Positions 1-11,860 of a DNA stretch of 64,000 nucleotides are shown here, in pieces. The DNA comes from Calycina herbarum (taxonomy: Eukaryota > Ascomycota > Leotiomycetes > Helotiales > Pezizellaceae). The stretch lies in contig LLEY01000007.1 of the NCBI GenBank assembly GCA_001414485.1, positions 496,001-560,000 of the forward strand, given 5' to 3'. Position numbers and translations under genes: made by a program. Under the pieces are notes generated by a model. That model worked only from the letters and a program-made list of their open reading frames with translations. It made no database searches and had not been told where the DNA came from. Numbering within the stretch: position 1 is the stretch's first letter; each line of letters opens with the position of its first letter.

Positions 1-122
1 AGAAGGGTTTCTTGGTTCCTGCATACTTTTCCCTTTTCTATTCTCGAACTGCATTCCACAACACTTAACCGCAGACGTTGAGGAAGTACTTAGGAATTCT
101 GGAAAAGGCCGGAAAGAAGTTC

Positions 123-2003
123 ATGATGTTGTCTCTCGATATGCAAACTAGCTCGTTATCGAGCATGCTCTTCTCAGTGGTTTCTTTGGGCGTGGGAGTT
201 TTATTTATCTCTGTGAGTGCTCATCCCTCGCAACGGAAGTTATGGCAGATAACTGATGGTGTTGGTAGTTATTTGTTTTGTCAATATATCGCGTTTACTT
301 CCACCCTTTAGCAAAATACCCAGGACCCTTCTGGGCTCAACTCACGGATTGGTATTCCGTCTACCACGCCTACCATGGAGATCGCCACTTGGAGTTCTAT
401 CGGTGTCATGAGTTATATGGTAATTCCCCAATCCTCATCCATCACCTACCTCCCATCCACCACCCCCGTCTCCTACCATCTTCCAACATCCCAAACAAAA
501 ACTAACATAACCATCCACAGGCCCCGTATTCCGCTACGGCCCAAACTCCCTCTCCTTCAACACGAATACTTCTCTGAAAACCATATACGGCCATAAAGCA
601 CATGTCCAAAAATCGAAATTCTACAGCGTCTTTCCGCCGACGAAGGATACGTTTAACACGCACTCTTCGATTGATAAGAGTCAGCATGCTAGGAAACGAA
701 GGGTGCTTTCGCATGCGTTTTCGGAGGGGGCGATTAAGAATATGGAGAAATACATCCTAGGAAACGTGCGAACCTTCACCACAAAACTAGGCGAGAAGGG
801 ATTTAGTGAGAAGGATGGAGGATATATGGGTGAGGAAAAAGGAGAAGGCGAATGGAGTAAACCCCAAAACATGGCGGATTGGAGTAATTACCTAACCTTC
901 GACGTCATGGGTGATCTCTGTTTTGGGAAGGCATTTGAGATGCTGGAGAGGGAGGAGAATAGACATGTGATTGATTTGATTGGGAATGCGGCGCATATGC
1001 ATTTAATTGTTTGTCCTCCCTCCCCTTCTTCCCTCCCCCTTTTCCTTCCTCATTCAAAACACAAAACACAAACTAATGAAGTTTTAACAAATAGCTCGGA
1101 GCAAACCCCATCATCAAAACCTTGGGCCTGAATAAACTCCTCTTCAGCAAAATCTACAACCTCCGCATGCAATACATGGCATACTCCCGTTCCCTCGCCG
1201 CCTCGAGACAAAAATTGGGGTTGGACACCGATCGCAAGGATTTCTTCTACTACCTCCTTAACGCGCGCGATCCCGAGACTGGGAAGGGTTTCACCACACC
1301 CGAACTTTGGGGTGAAAGTAACCTGCTGATTATCGCGGGGAGTGATACCACATCTACTGCTCTCGCTGCTTCGTTCTTTTACTTGACACATAATAAGGAG
1401 GCGCTGAAGCGGTTGAATGACGAGATCAGAGGGAAATTTGGGGATGTGGAGGAGATTAAGTCAGGAAAGGAACTTGGGGAATGTGTGTGGTTGAGGGCGG
1501 TGTTGGAGGAGAGTATGAGGTTGTCACCGCCTGTTGGAGGGATACTTCCTAGAGAAGTCCTGGAACCGGGATTAGAAATCGACGGACATGCCATACCAGT
1601 AGGCACCGTTGTGGGAACACCGCATTATGCTATCCACCACAACCCTTCATACTTCCCTCAGCCTTTCGAGTTTCTTCCTGAACGCTGGATTGAATCCGAG
1701 TCCGGCGAGAAATCTGAGTCTAACACTGGAGTCTCCGCCGACGCGGTTCATCTTGCGAAATCAGCATACACTCCTTTCTCCATTGGACCAAGAGGTTGCA
1801 TCGGCAAGAGTCTTGCTTACGCGGAACTGGGCGTTGCACTTGCGAGGACGGTGTGGTTGTATGATATGAAGCTTGCTAGTGCTGTTGGGGAGGGATGGCC
1901 TGGTGGGGAGTCGGGACGGGAGAGGAGGGGGGAGTATCAGACTAGGGATAGTTTTACTAGTTTGAAGGATGGACCTTATGTTGTTTTTAGGAGGAGAAAT
2001 TAA
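123..2003 (+). CDS. Cytochrome P450 monooxygenase
   Basis: Predicted membrane-anchored fungal P450, a haem-thiolate monooxygenase probably acting at the ER; substrate unknown. Four exons fit GT-AG introns with matching phases: 123-212, 269-419, 521-1008, 1095-2003, giving about 545 residues, normal for the family. The first ATG is at 123 (a second follows at 126). Residues about 16-40 are hydrophobic and form the anchor, followed by YFHPLAKYPGP, the usual membrane hinge. Further landmarks are YGPVFRYGPN near residue 81, the I-helix AGSDTTST near 324, ExxR (ESMR) near 382, the PERW motif, and the haem loop FSIGPRGCIG with Cys about 478. No biosynthetic backbone gene is seen beside it, although the gene lies at the window edge and upstream neighbours are not visible. 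Family assignment is firm; subfamily and substrate are not assigned. Confidence 0.93.
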
Positions 2004-2643
2004 GGGGGATGAGAATTTGGAAGGAAGAGCTGGGAGGTGGATGGGGATTGAGGGATTGAGGGATTGATGGTTTGGGGGTTTGGGGATGAAATTTTGACGG
2101 TGGTCATCTTCGGGAAGTTTGTTTGTAGAATCAATGTCTTTATCTCAATGGGGTTGGTAGTAGAGACTTACCAAATTGTTATTATCTGAAATGTTCTATG
2201 AACTACGTCTCTGTATACTTGTAGTGGCTTCTCTAGTCTCTCTCGGTCCTCACTTTCTTTCTTAGTTTTCTCATCTGATCATCTATCTATCTTTGTCCCA
2301 GCTGTGAAGAACATTTTCGTTTCGAGTGTGGAATTGGGATGTTGGGGCAGGAACGAGCTTATTCAGAGCTCTGTGCGTAGACGGGATTCCATGTAAATTG
2401 TAAATTGCCACTAGTTCCTGAAACTAGACTAGGCACGTGATGTCAATCAAAACGTGATATAAAATCCGCTGGTCCAAAAAACAATCTTGGTGGTCTTTTT
2501 CATTTATCTTCATACTTCCACTCCCTTCTTGCAAAGCTTTTCATTGTGAAACTCATGCCACGTCTCTTACTTTTGGAAATGTATTACTCGAATTGTGTGA
2601 TGATCACGGGATTTTTCGCTTGGTGCAACGTCAGATGATAGTG

Positions 2644-2668
2644 CTATTGGTAGGTTACCTACCAATAG
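2644..2668. repeat. 25-bp perfect palindrome, same motif as the 43.8-44.05 kb array
   Basis: The 12-base arms CTATTGGTAGGT and ACCTACCAATAG are exact reverse complements around a single central T. The same core with 10-base arms occurs at 44031-44051, where it is one unit of a degenerate array. Function is unknown. Confidence 0.85.
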
Positions 2669-2729
2669 AAATATCTTATAAGATAATTTATTTTTTTAGC
2701 AAGGAAGTGTTTAAGAGGAAAAACCTAGC

Positions 2730-3620
2730 AGGCCTTGATAGCTTAGCTTACTCGACAGTCGGTGGCTTACTTGTCAATTGACAGCTTACGCGCTTAATAG
2801 TGGTAATGGCTTACCCGGGTATTGATAGCTTACACGTTGTTTGCCAGCTGACTCGAGACGCGTGTTTGCCCCCAAATATCAGGTTCCAAAATATGCTGTT
2901 TCGGTAACTGATCAATTGACAGCTTACCTGATAATTTCTTTAGGTTACTCGACGATTGTGAGCTTACGCGTCGGTTAACGGCTTAGGCGCGATTTGTTTT
3001 TGGACCCCAAATCTGATTTTTGGGTTACTGGTCCATTGACAGATTACTAGCAGCTTACTTGGTAGCTTTACTTGGCAGCTTACATGTAGGATTACTCGTG
3101 AATTACTTATGGATTACTCGTGGATTACTCGCAGCCTACTCGCAACTCTTTTCAGCCCCCAAAAACATAAAATACCGAGCATTTCAAAGATGTCTTTCTG
3201 TGAGACCAAAATTACAGATTGACCAACAGTAGAACTTCCTGGAGGAAACATGGAGCTGCTCTAGCAGTATTTCGTACGAAGATGAAATATCGTAGCAGGT
3301 GTGGTATTTTTGGATGGAGAGCTATTACAAAGCCAATCAAACCTCCAGGCGAAAATGAGCGCCAGTGAGCTAGAAAATCAAGTAGGGGCTAAAAGCAATG
3401 GGCGGAGTAAGCTACGTAGTCGTGAGTATGCTAACAAACAATAAGTAAGCTGCGCGAAAAAGCTATCAAGTCACGAGTGAACTACGTAAAAATCCGGGGG
3501 CCAATATTGATGTAGGGAGTAAGATGTCAAATGGGGAGTAGGTAAGCTACGCAGCCTCGAGTAAGCTAACAAGCAACGTGTAAGCCAAAAAAACAGTAAG
3601 TAAGTCACTAATACTAGGAC
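2730..3620. repeat. Cluster of short AGCTTACTCG-type repeats in opposed orientations
   Basis: From about 2735 to 3145 the motif (A)GCTTAC(TCG) or GGATTACTCG recurs every 15-45 bases, often preceded by ATTGACA. From about 3400 to 3610 the reverse complement, (CGA)GTAAGCT(ACG), recurs at similar spacing. The two halves are separated by about 250 bases without the motif. The copies are degenerate and unevenly spaced, so this is not a clean tandem array. It could be the remains of a foldback element. Confidence 0.65.
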
Positions 3621-3795
3621 CCAAGTAATCTTACAATTACTATGTAACCAGCCATTTTTTGTCTTCTTTACCACTTCTATCCTGATTTGGCAACTCTCCT
3701 GCCTAATCCAACCTAGCCTGTAAATAAAATCAGCCTATTCTCTCCTATCCTAAAAGAGAGCAGTATCCTGCTTAATCAAGACCTCCAGGCTGAGC

Positions 3796-6700
3796 TCAGC
3801 GGGAAAAGCGAAAACACGGAAGGCAAATTAAAGACAGCTGACTTCTTTTAGCGCGGCGTTTCTCTCGTTGTTTTTCGGCAGGAAGTTCGGGTAATTCAGG
3901 GCTGGGGGTAGTTCTAAGATCCGGTCCCTCTACTATTGCAGCTGAATTGTGACTGTGATCCCATGGCATTCGTGACCTGATTACAGTTATCTCCTCTATG
4001 GAACTATTGTGTACCGGCAAAAGGGGGCCTGGAGTAGGATGACTACTATGGAGTCCTGTCATCTCCATATCATCTTTGCTTTGACTTGGCTTATTGGGAG
4101 ATGGATTTTCTGGGGCGTGTTCATCACTTGGGATGCCCATTTGCCGCAGAAACTCGACAGCTATCGCCGATCTCTCTGATATGTTCGACCTTGTTCTGGA
4201 AGATGGGGTTCCAATACCATTTTCACCATCTGCAGACCTCATCTCCCGGAAGAAATCGAGACCGGAATCTGATATCTCTGATAGATTGGACCTTGATGTC
4301 TGCGGTCGTTTCTGAAAACCCAAGGGAATATTATACTTGTGATTATGCAAGCATAACACAGTAAATGTGTCAACAATCTGCTCATAACTCGCCCTTTTCT
4401 TTGGGTCCATGCGGAGAAGACCTGTGTCGATGAAATTGAGTAGATCAAACAGAAACGGAGAATGCTGGGTGTGCTTGGTGTGCTGATGTAACTTCGTGAT
4501 TTCCTGAAACACGAATAAGCATTGCTCCCTTTGCACAGAAACCTGAAAAAACCCCGAATTTAACCTACATTTACGACGGACTTCTTTGCTCTGGCTCTCG
4601 GTATTTTCTCCCCGTCACCGCCCTTTACATATCCAAGATGGAAGAAAGGATCTTGTGGAACGACTTTCCCCAGATCATCCACTCTTCGCTCCTTCGAGAA
4701 CCTCTCGACGCCTTCCCAGCCTTGGACATACCAGGTCACAAACTCAAGAAGAATACACCCGAGCGCCCATATTTCACAACTGGGGGAGACAATCTTCGTA
4801 ATGCCGTACTCAGGTGAGCGATAGGTTCGTGAGAGTGCTGCACTTTTCGGTCTAAGGCCGAAATCCGATATTTTCAAAATTCCCAGAGGGCCTTGATCCT
4901 TGAACCACAGAATGTTTTCAGGTTTCAGAAATCCATTTCTTGTGCGGACGTAAGACTCGGACACCTTTGCGTCATGTATTACTTTCAGTCCTTCGGCAAT
5001 TCCTAAGCATTGTTTTGAAAACCACCTGGCTAAATATGTATCTCTTTCTGGGCTTAGTTGTGCTCTCCAAAAGTCTATCAAATTCCCAATCGCCCAGGGA
5101 TATACCAGAAAAAGTTGATCGGACCAAGAGAAGCTTGCTAGAAGCTTGATTAGATTTTGATGTTCACATTCATTGGATCTTTTCAATAGTGCGATCTCTT
5201 CGATACGAGACTTGCCACTCCTGAGCATTACCTTTTTCACAGCAAACCAGGGATTCTTTACCGGCAAAGCCTAGTATATGAGATATTAGACAGAAAGCAA
5301 AATGTGTATAAGGCTTCGAAAAAAGAAATCTCACCGAGTCTTCGCACAAGTTGTGGTGTGCTGGATGAATCTCAACTCTCCAAAAGTCACCGAGAACTCC
5401 TGGAACGTGGGCGTCTAGTTCTTCATCCTTTACGAACGGGAGAATTGTCTCTTTCTCGAGTAGGTAATGCTTTGGCCTTCCCTTTTCTTCGAGTCGAAAA
5501 TATGGGACTGTGAATCTCCATTGACAGCTATTAAAATATTCGATTCTAAAAGTTTCCCATTTACTAAAAAGCTGGATAGGTTCTTCTCCGCCTTTTAATT
5601 CGAATTGTCTAAGACCCCGACGCGGGCCTTCAGCGAGGATAAATGGGAGATCACTGTCATAAAGATTTTCGTTGATAAAGTCCACTATTGCTTCGATCTT
5701 GTCCATCAAGCCAAGGACCCCGAATAACCTCCTCCTAGTCGTTTGACGAGGTTGCTTTTCCAAAGACGAGAAGTGTGTCGTTATCTCCCAAACACGGTCC
5801 GTTAATTGATCCAATTCTTCGGGCAGACACACTTGGTGGTTGCTAAGCTCATAGCGAATGCGTTGCCTTGTGACGATTCTATCCAAAGCATCATTTGGCA
5901 GAAACTCTTGTCTGTGTCTGGACGGGGTTACCACAAGCGCTGCGCGTATAGAGTCTCCTAGATTCTCGTGTTCGAAGCCAACACTTGGTTCGAGGATAAT
6001 AGTGGCATCTGTGAAATTACCACCCGTGCTTGGGACCCAAGAGGCTTGCTGTATCGTAGACAAATCGGGAGTCGATCTTCGATTGTCTGCTATGTATTTA
6101 GGGTATCCAAAGTCAGTAACAATGCTATGCGATGAAGTCTGCGATTTTGGATGACTTATTCCGAGGTCTCGAATATCTGGTTGAAGATTGTCATTCCAAG
6201 ATGCCAAAATATTGCTGTTCCGGGGCGACTCCTGGGGTGATGGAGTCACTAAGTCGGAAAGGCGACCTGGTAAAATTGATATTTGTGAGGGAAATGGTGA
6301 GCTTGCTTCCTTTCCCTTGATTTCTTGCCGAGACTGTATCGATCCACTGTCAGTCTCCGGGACGTGCAATCTTCCGGAAGGTTCATTTTCATTTTCTGAA
6401 GAGGATAAATCGTCTGGTGTTCTGGATCGCAATTTTTTTCCTCTTTCCGGATTTTCTACCTGGTAAACTTGTGCAGTACTAGTCGAGGTAGCTGTACCAA
6501 GGTGGCGATTGCCATCCTCCGAGATCTGACCATTATAGTTGCCCCCAGGTTGCTGCTGGTCATCATTTGAGGAGACTTTTATAGTGCCTACCGTGCCTGT
6601 GCAAAGTTCTATGTGAAGAGAATGAGCATTCCACGGAAAATATGAGCCGCATTTTGGGCATTGTTCGTCAGTCGATGTGCGTGATATCGTTTCCCCGGTA

Positions 6701-7387
6701 GCTTCGGATTCAGTGTGATCTTCATCGACATATTTCCGATTTTTCAATGATTCCTTGACACCTAGAATCTCTGATCGAAGAGCGGCATCTGGCCCGGCTG
6801 AAAGATGAATCGCAGAAGCCATCTGAATGGATGGTTGGAACCTTGCTAGTTCAATGAGATGATTTGTCAAACTATCGCAATGCTTCAATATCATCAGCTT
6901 GGTGTCCTGGATATCATTTCCATGAGAACTTGAGCTGGTTAGTATCGTAGACCGAAACTTGACGGTTGCCATACCTTTGAGCGGAGCCGATGTCTGCTTG
7001 AGCGTATCTTGCGATGGAATTAATCCCTTGGAAAATGACTCCTAGGTCCTCGTGAAACCCCTGCAACCGCGCCGAAAGTAATCCACCGAACGGCTCTTGG
7101 CTTGCCATTCCGAGTACAGCATTGTCGGCAAGTCTACAGTCAGAGATCCAAATATCCCATCGCAGCCTGTGTTCGTCAAGTCGCCGGTACAAAGGAGCTA
7201 GTATCGTGCGAGTAAAGGTGTATTCAATATGGCTAGCTTTCAGGGCAGCTTTGGTGCATGTTCGCAAGTTTTTGGAGCAGGCACTGCATTGAGTCTTGAG
7301 ATCGTCGTTCTTGTTGAGAGGTAGAAAATTAAATCTTTCTGTGAGAGTGAAAGGTTCCTCTGTTCTTTCTAGTTGAAGCTCCATCAT
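3796..7387 (-). CDS. Het-type protein kinase-like protein, probable pseudokinase
   Basis: A multi-exon gene read right to left. The first ATG in frame is at 7387. The first intron starts at about 6974 (GTATGG); its acceptor, around 6900-6940, could not be fixed because the obvious AG sites do not keep phase. The other exons fit well: to 5335, 5270-4629, and 4542-3796 (donor at 4628, intron 86 bases). The N-terminal half is unassigned apart from a possible zinc-binding CPKC...H...C near 6640-6665. The C-terminal half is a kinase fold: a poor glycine loop (GVLGDFWRVEIHP), AVKK (lysine codon near 5236), LVYPWAIGNL, DFG, SPEY and EIWALGC. The catalytic-loop HxD is replaced by NGF before LKPEN (Phe codon at 4929-4931), so catalysis is doubtful. 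The tail of about 190 residues is polar. It is divergent from the DUF7580 gene, suggesting a functional pair in allorecognition. Confidence 0.8.
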
Positions 7388-7603
7388 CTCTTTGGCATTG
7401 ATTGAATATTGTGTTTGGAAAGATTCATTCTCTGTGTATACAGAGTCCTCGTCATCGAGAAAAAGCAAGGTGAGAAGGCTGGCGAAACGCCCATATCTAT
7501 TTTTAGACACACACCATTGTTACCGTCACAGCTGAGATGGCTCCTACCGACCATATATTTCTATACTCTTCCATATTCCAGGTGCTTCTTCCAAGTTACC
7601 ATC
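7388..7603. promoter_or_regulatory. Shared promoter of the divergent kinase-like and DUF7580 genes
   Basis: Only 216 bases separate the two ATGs (7387 on minus, 7604 on plus), so both genes must be driven from this gap or from within each other. No specific factor site is claimed. The inference rests on spacing alone. Confidence 0.55.
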
Positions 7604-9306
7604 ATGGAAGGGGTTGCAATTTGGGGGGCCGTCGCCAGTTCGATTGTTGTAACCAACATAGTCAAAGGCTGGGTTACAGAACTCGTGGTGTTCGTTCAAG
7701 AATACAACGAGGCTGGAGAAACCCTTCAACGTTTTCGAGAGCGATATCATATGAGCGAGGTAAATTTGGGCATATGGCGAGAAATGTGGGGAGTTGATGA
7801 GAACGCGACGTCAAAAAGATACACTCGGGAGCTCTGGGGGAAAAAGGCCGACCAAGCAATTTTGGGCTGCCTTGGTTCAATCTTCAGGAGGAACAAGGTC
7901 ATACAAGATACCTTCACAAAGATTTTGAGCGGCGCTGATTTGCCTGCCTCTCAGAATCCACAGCAACTTTCGGCTACCTGGCAAACCCTTGACGAGAAAA
8001 AGAAAAGATTGACCATCAGGAAAACGATAAGCTTTATGTCCAAGAGCTGCTCTAAGCTGACTCGCGACCTCGAGTATATCGAGGCCCAGACAAAGCTCAT
8101 GATAGACATGGCAAGAAATGCTTTCCAGGTAAAGCACGACATGAGCATTTCACCGGACTTCGTATCAAAAACCACCCTCGGAGATATCAAACAAACAATC
8201 TTATACCAACTGGCTTTCGAAACCCGTCTCGCTTCCAAGGGACTTTATAAGTCCTGCTTTGATGCCTGCAAAACTGCGGAGGCAAGATCAACGAAGATAA
8301 ATTTCGACGCCATCGAGATCGATATCCTACGTCGCGTAGCGGTAGACATGGAGATAGCGTCGTCAAAAGAAGCCATCGCTTTGCAATATCAACTCCTCGT
8401 ATCCTGGCCTACAAAACTTCTCGAAATATCGATTGAAGGACCACTCATTCTGGAAGAGAGTCCTGAACCATCGGATGGGTTCTTTGGCGCATGCATAAAA
8501 GCTCTCAGAGACGAGCCAGAGATGTTTCAGATACCAATACCTGATCTGCCCGAACCAGCATGGTTCCGTTGTCGAGTACCACATAAGACACACCGTATAC
8601 CCAGCGAACCTCAACTCAAACCCCTTTCTTCTCTTCTTCATGAATTAGATATTCCGAATCTAGAAGAGCCGCTCGAAACCTTCCCTCGTTCAGAGCGGAT
8701 TCGTCTCGCATTCAAACTCGCAGAGTGTGGCCTATTTTTACTCGGTACTCCCTGGCTTTCCGGATTGAGAGTTGACTTGATTCAGCGGTCAGTTTATAAT
8801 CTGGATCGTCATCGGCGGTTTTTGTTAGCAACCCAGGTGTCAGAGAAAGAAATTAGTGACAATGAGTTCCGGCAATTTGCTCAACAAGCTTTCGCCATTG
8901 GGGTCTTACTTGTTGAGATTGGTTGTGGTCGTTTGGTAAACGAGATTCCAACGCGCTCTAAGACTGAAGGACAGGGTTTTTGGTTGCACGGGGGTAGATT
9001 AGGATACTCGACACCCGCGACCTTCGTCAACGGCCCTCGTATCAACGAGATACTTGTTTCTGCAATGGGGAATGATTATGCCAATGCCGTCAAAGTCTGT
9101 TTACAGAGCAACGAAAGCTTGAAGAATGCGGTGAAGGAAGCCGCACCAGATCGCCGAAAATTGTATCAAGGGATACTTGCAGACTATTATCTGGGAGTCT
9201 TTTTACCGTGAGTGTCCGTATTTGAATTCGTGAAATATCTGTTGACATTCGAATTAGTTTGAAGAGAGTCCAGGAGAAAATCGAATGGGGGCTGGCTGAC
9301 CTGTAA
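7604..9306 (+). CDS. DUF7580-type fungal protein
   Basis: Two exons, 7604-9207 and 9258-9306, joined by a 50-base intron (GTGAGT to TTAG). The join restores a C-terminal end of PLKRVQEKIEWGLADL, which is the kind of end seen in this family; without it the frame stops at 9211. Start is the ATG at 7604 (ATCATGG); the open frame upstream begins only with non-ATG codons. About 550 residues. The N-terminus (MEGVAIWGAVASSIVV) is hydrophobic, as in fungal prion-inhibition/HeLo-like and DUF7580 proteins. The middle is helical and charged. The C-terminal third contains AIGVLLVEIGCGRL near residues 430-445, a region resembling a degenerate kinase lobe in DUF7580 proteins. Function is unknown; the family is often found with het and NLR-like genes. 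It pairs divergently with the kinase-like gene. Confidence 0.75.
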
Positions 9307-9697
9307 GACTACATGGTGTCTTGTAGTATTTTATATTTGCATGAAAAATAGAGGAAATTATCACCCAGAACAAACAAGACATCAGGTACAAGTTTCATTA
9401 CTCACTTTCCACACAACATTAGATCCCAAGCTACCCAAAGCACATTGTCCTCAGAAATATTCTACACAATTAGACTAATGAAAAACTACAAGCAAGAAAG
9501 AAAATACCCAATTACAAACATAGAACAGCGGAAACAGACTCCTTCTATTCCGATAACGTATAATGATCCGAGTAAGGTGGTTTGTTATAATATGACCTAT
9601 CCCTGTGACGATCTTTCTCTCTTCGCTTCTTGGGTTTCGTTGCTGTTATTCATAATTAGGTTTTGCCCCAGATTGAATAAGCAAGCAACGGAAGGGA
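9307..9697. other. Intergenic, nothing recognised
   Basis: AT-rich spacer between the 3' ends of two converging genes. No conserved frame or repeat was seen. Confidence 0.6.
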
Positions 9698-10464
9698 CTA
9701 ACCTGATTTCTCAATGTCACCATCGCCACTTTTTGAACCCGTCTCCTTAGCAACACTTTCCCTCCACTCACTCACCGAGTCTTTCTTTCTTTCCCTCCCA
9801 CGACCCCTTTCTCTCCTGACGACTTTCACACTTTTTTCTTCGGGCTTCTCAGCTTCTGGTGCTTTTACATCCTCTTTCTCCTCTTTTGAACCTTCAACTA
9901 ATGGCTTTGAAGGTTTCGACGCCGGCTCAGTTGTGTCCGATGGAGTTGTTTGTTGTCCGTTATCAATAAACCCATCCGTATACGGAATAAATGACCGATT
10001 GTAGATTGGTCCATCCACAACCGTACTTGTTGAAAAATCCTGAACAGCGATTTCCGGTGGCTTCACAGAGTTATCTTTGCTCTCTCCCTTGTTCTCTATC
10101 GCGGGAGCAGAGGCGGACGACTCCCCCTGAGTCGCTGTAGTTTCGGGGATTTCAAATTCATATTGCCATTTTCCTGGTGTACCGTGAGTCCTCTATCTGC
10201 TCCAATATTCCATGTATACATGCTAAACAAAGTACGAAAGGGCTTACCATTCTCCCCTCTCCTCGCTCGGTAATAATACCAGCCCTCGTTAACCCACTGC
10301 CAGTCCGACCATGCACTCGTTAAAGTCTCGTCTAAGCCTCCCTTCTCTGCCTTCTCCCCTTCTTTGTTGATTTCAGGCGTTTTGTTTGGAACTTTCGAAT
10401 GTTCGCCCTCGACTTTTCCCTTTTCCCTTTTCTGTTTCCTAGGACTGTATTGTTTCTTGGACAT
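9698..10464 (-). CDS. Hypothetical protein with W-rich N-terminal motif
   Basis: Two exons, 10464-10248 and 10173-9698, with a 74-base intron (GTAAGC to CAG). The phases agree, giving about 230 residues. The start is the ATG at 10464, after which comes a very basic MSKKQYSPRKQKREK stretch. The recognisable part is WSDWQWVNEGWYYYRARR, continuing across the splice as GENGKWQYEFE. This tryptophan/tyrosine pattern is typical of a small fungal family of unknown function. The remainder is low-complexity, first Ser/Pro/Thr-rich, then Glu/Lys-rich, ending in a RRERGRGRERKK cluster, so it is probably disordered and nuclear or nucleic-acid-associated. No enzyme motif was found. The splice join is well supported because it completes the aromatic motif. 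Confidence 0.65.
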
Positions 10465-11860
10465 GGTATGATCAGAACCTCCGACTCCTGGTCGCTAAGC
10501 TCAGAAAAGAGTTCTCGTAGTGTGCTGTCGAAAGAACTTGATGTTCTCAACAAGAGCAATACAGAATAATCTAGTCTCTCTTCCAAGTTCCACTTCCTTC
10601 GGCCCCCAAGAAGATGATATACTTCGAATCCGAATCAGCCCGTGGAGTTCTCCCGTAGCGAGCGACGCAGCGTGGGACCAGTACCTGTGCTGCGTTGCGG
10701 CCCGACACCCAAACATATGCACAATTGCATCAGTTAATCAATCAATGGCTCCCCTCCTCGGCCATTCCATTCCACCCTCAAACCAAGCAAACCAACCCTC
10801 CCGTTCTCCCCGTTCTTATTCACCTCAAAACCAGGCACCAATGTCAATTTCCCCACACCGAGAGTCGACTTTAAGAGTGGAACATCCAGACCCACCCCCA
10901 CAATACCACAACACTACAACACCACAACACCACAACACCACAACACCACAACACCACAACACCACAACACCACAACACCACACCCATCACCAATATGCAA
11001 CAAGTATGCGAAGTATATGCACGCAGAACCAATACAAGAAAGAAGGAAAGAAGAAAAAAACGCACATAAATGCATGCATCCAAATCCAGAAAAAACCCCT
11101 GGCGTTCGACGAAAGCTCAATTGACCAATCGGAAATATTTTTATATCCCGCGCCATTTTCAGGCCCCGAACAATTTACTATCAAACTCACCAGCCACATC
11201 CAACACCGCCAAAACCATCCAACGAGAAGCAACACCGATCTCGCATTTTCCCAGCCATCTAAACACATCCAACCTACACCAACCAAAAGCATTACCACCC
11301 AAACCATCCAACGACCTCGAGAACCGAAATCGCAAATACCCCAGGCCCCAACCACCCCAACCACTTCAACCACCTCAACTATCCCAACCGATCGAAATTC
11401 CTAACAAGCCTTGCCACGTAATACGGCAGACAGGTGAGGAATATGATATGATTGATATGACCACTAGCCATTTGATGCGGTGTTGCTCCGCTGCCCAAAA
11501 CCGGAGTTGTCCAATATGACGAAATAGATTGTGGGGGAGGGCGGTTGGATGAGGCTGTCTGTTTTTAGATGAGGTTGGTGAGGGGAATGGCAGGGCAGAC
11601 TTGATGGCTCATGACTTGAGGACAAAATAGTTGAGAATGAAAGGAGGCAAGAAACAGCTTTGAAATGTGAACCATAATAGTCGGTTCCGCTTCTCTTGTG
11701 CGTTTTGATGGAGAAGGGGAACCAACCGGATTACGACCGAAAGCCTCGAAGCAAGTCGCAAAATAAAGAACCGAGAAAAAAAGGAAATGGAAAGATGAAA
11801 CAAAAGCTCCGAGCGATTGATGATTATGAGCATTCAAATTAATTAAGGGTATCTAGGTCG
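10465..11860. other. Intergenic between two genes on the minus strand
   Basis: Long open frames here on both strands are low-complexity (His/Thr/Pro-rich) and come from C/A-rich DNA, including the minisatellite at 10906. I see no gene. The right part is the probable 3' region of the ceramide glucosyltransferase gene. Confidence 0.6.
10906..10984. repeat. 8-bp tandem repeat (CCACAACA)n
   Basis: About ten near-perfect copies of CCACAACA, with one C-to-T change in the second copy (CTACAACA). It explains the long spurious open frames across this spot. Confidence 0.9.

Larger units (their letters stand above)
2004..3795. other. Intergenic, repeat-rich spacer
   Basis: No coding frame here resembles a protein. 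The first 600 bases are probably the P450 3' region. The rest holds the palindrome at 2644 and many copies of a short GTAAGCT-type motif in both orientations, described separately. Confidence 0.7.

Noticed and set aside
10520..11404. Open frame of about 290 codons rich in His, Thr and Pro
   Set aside because: It is produced by C/A-rich DNA and the (CCACAACA)n array; no protein-like pattern and no matching start.
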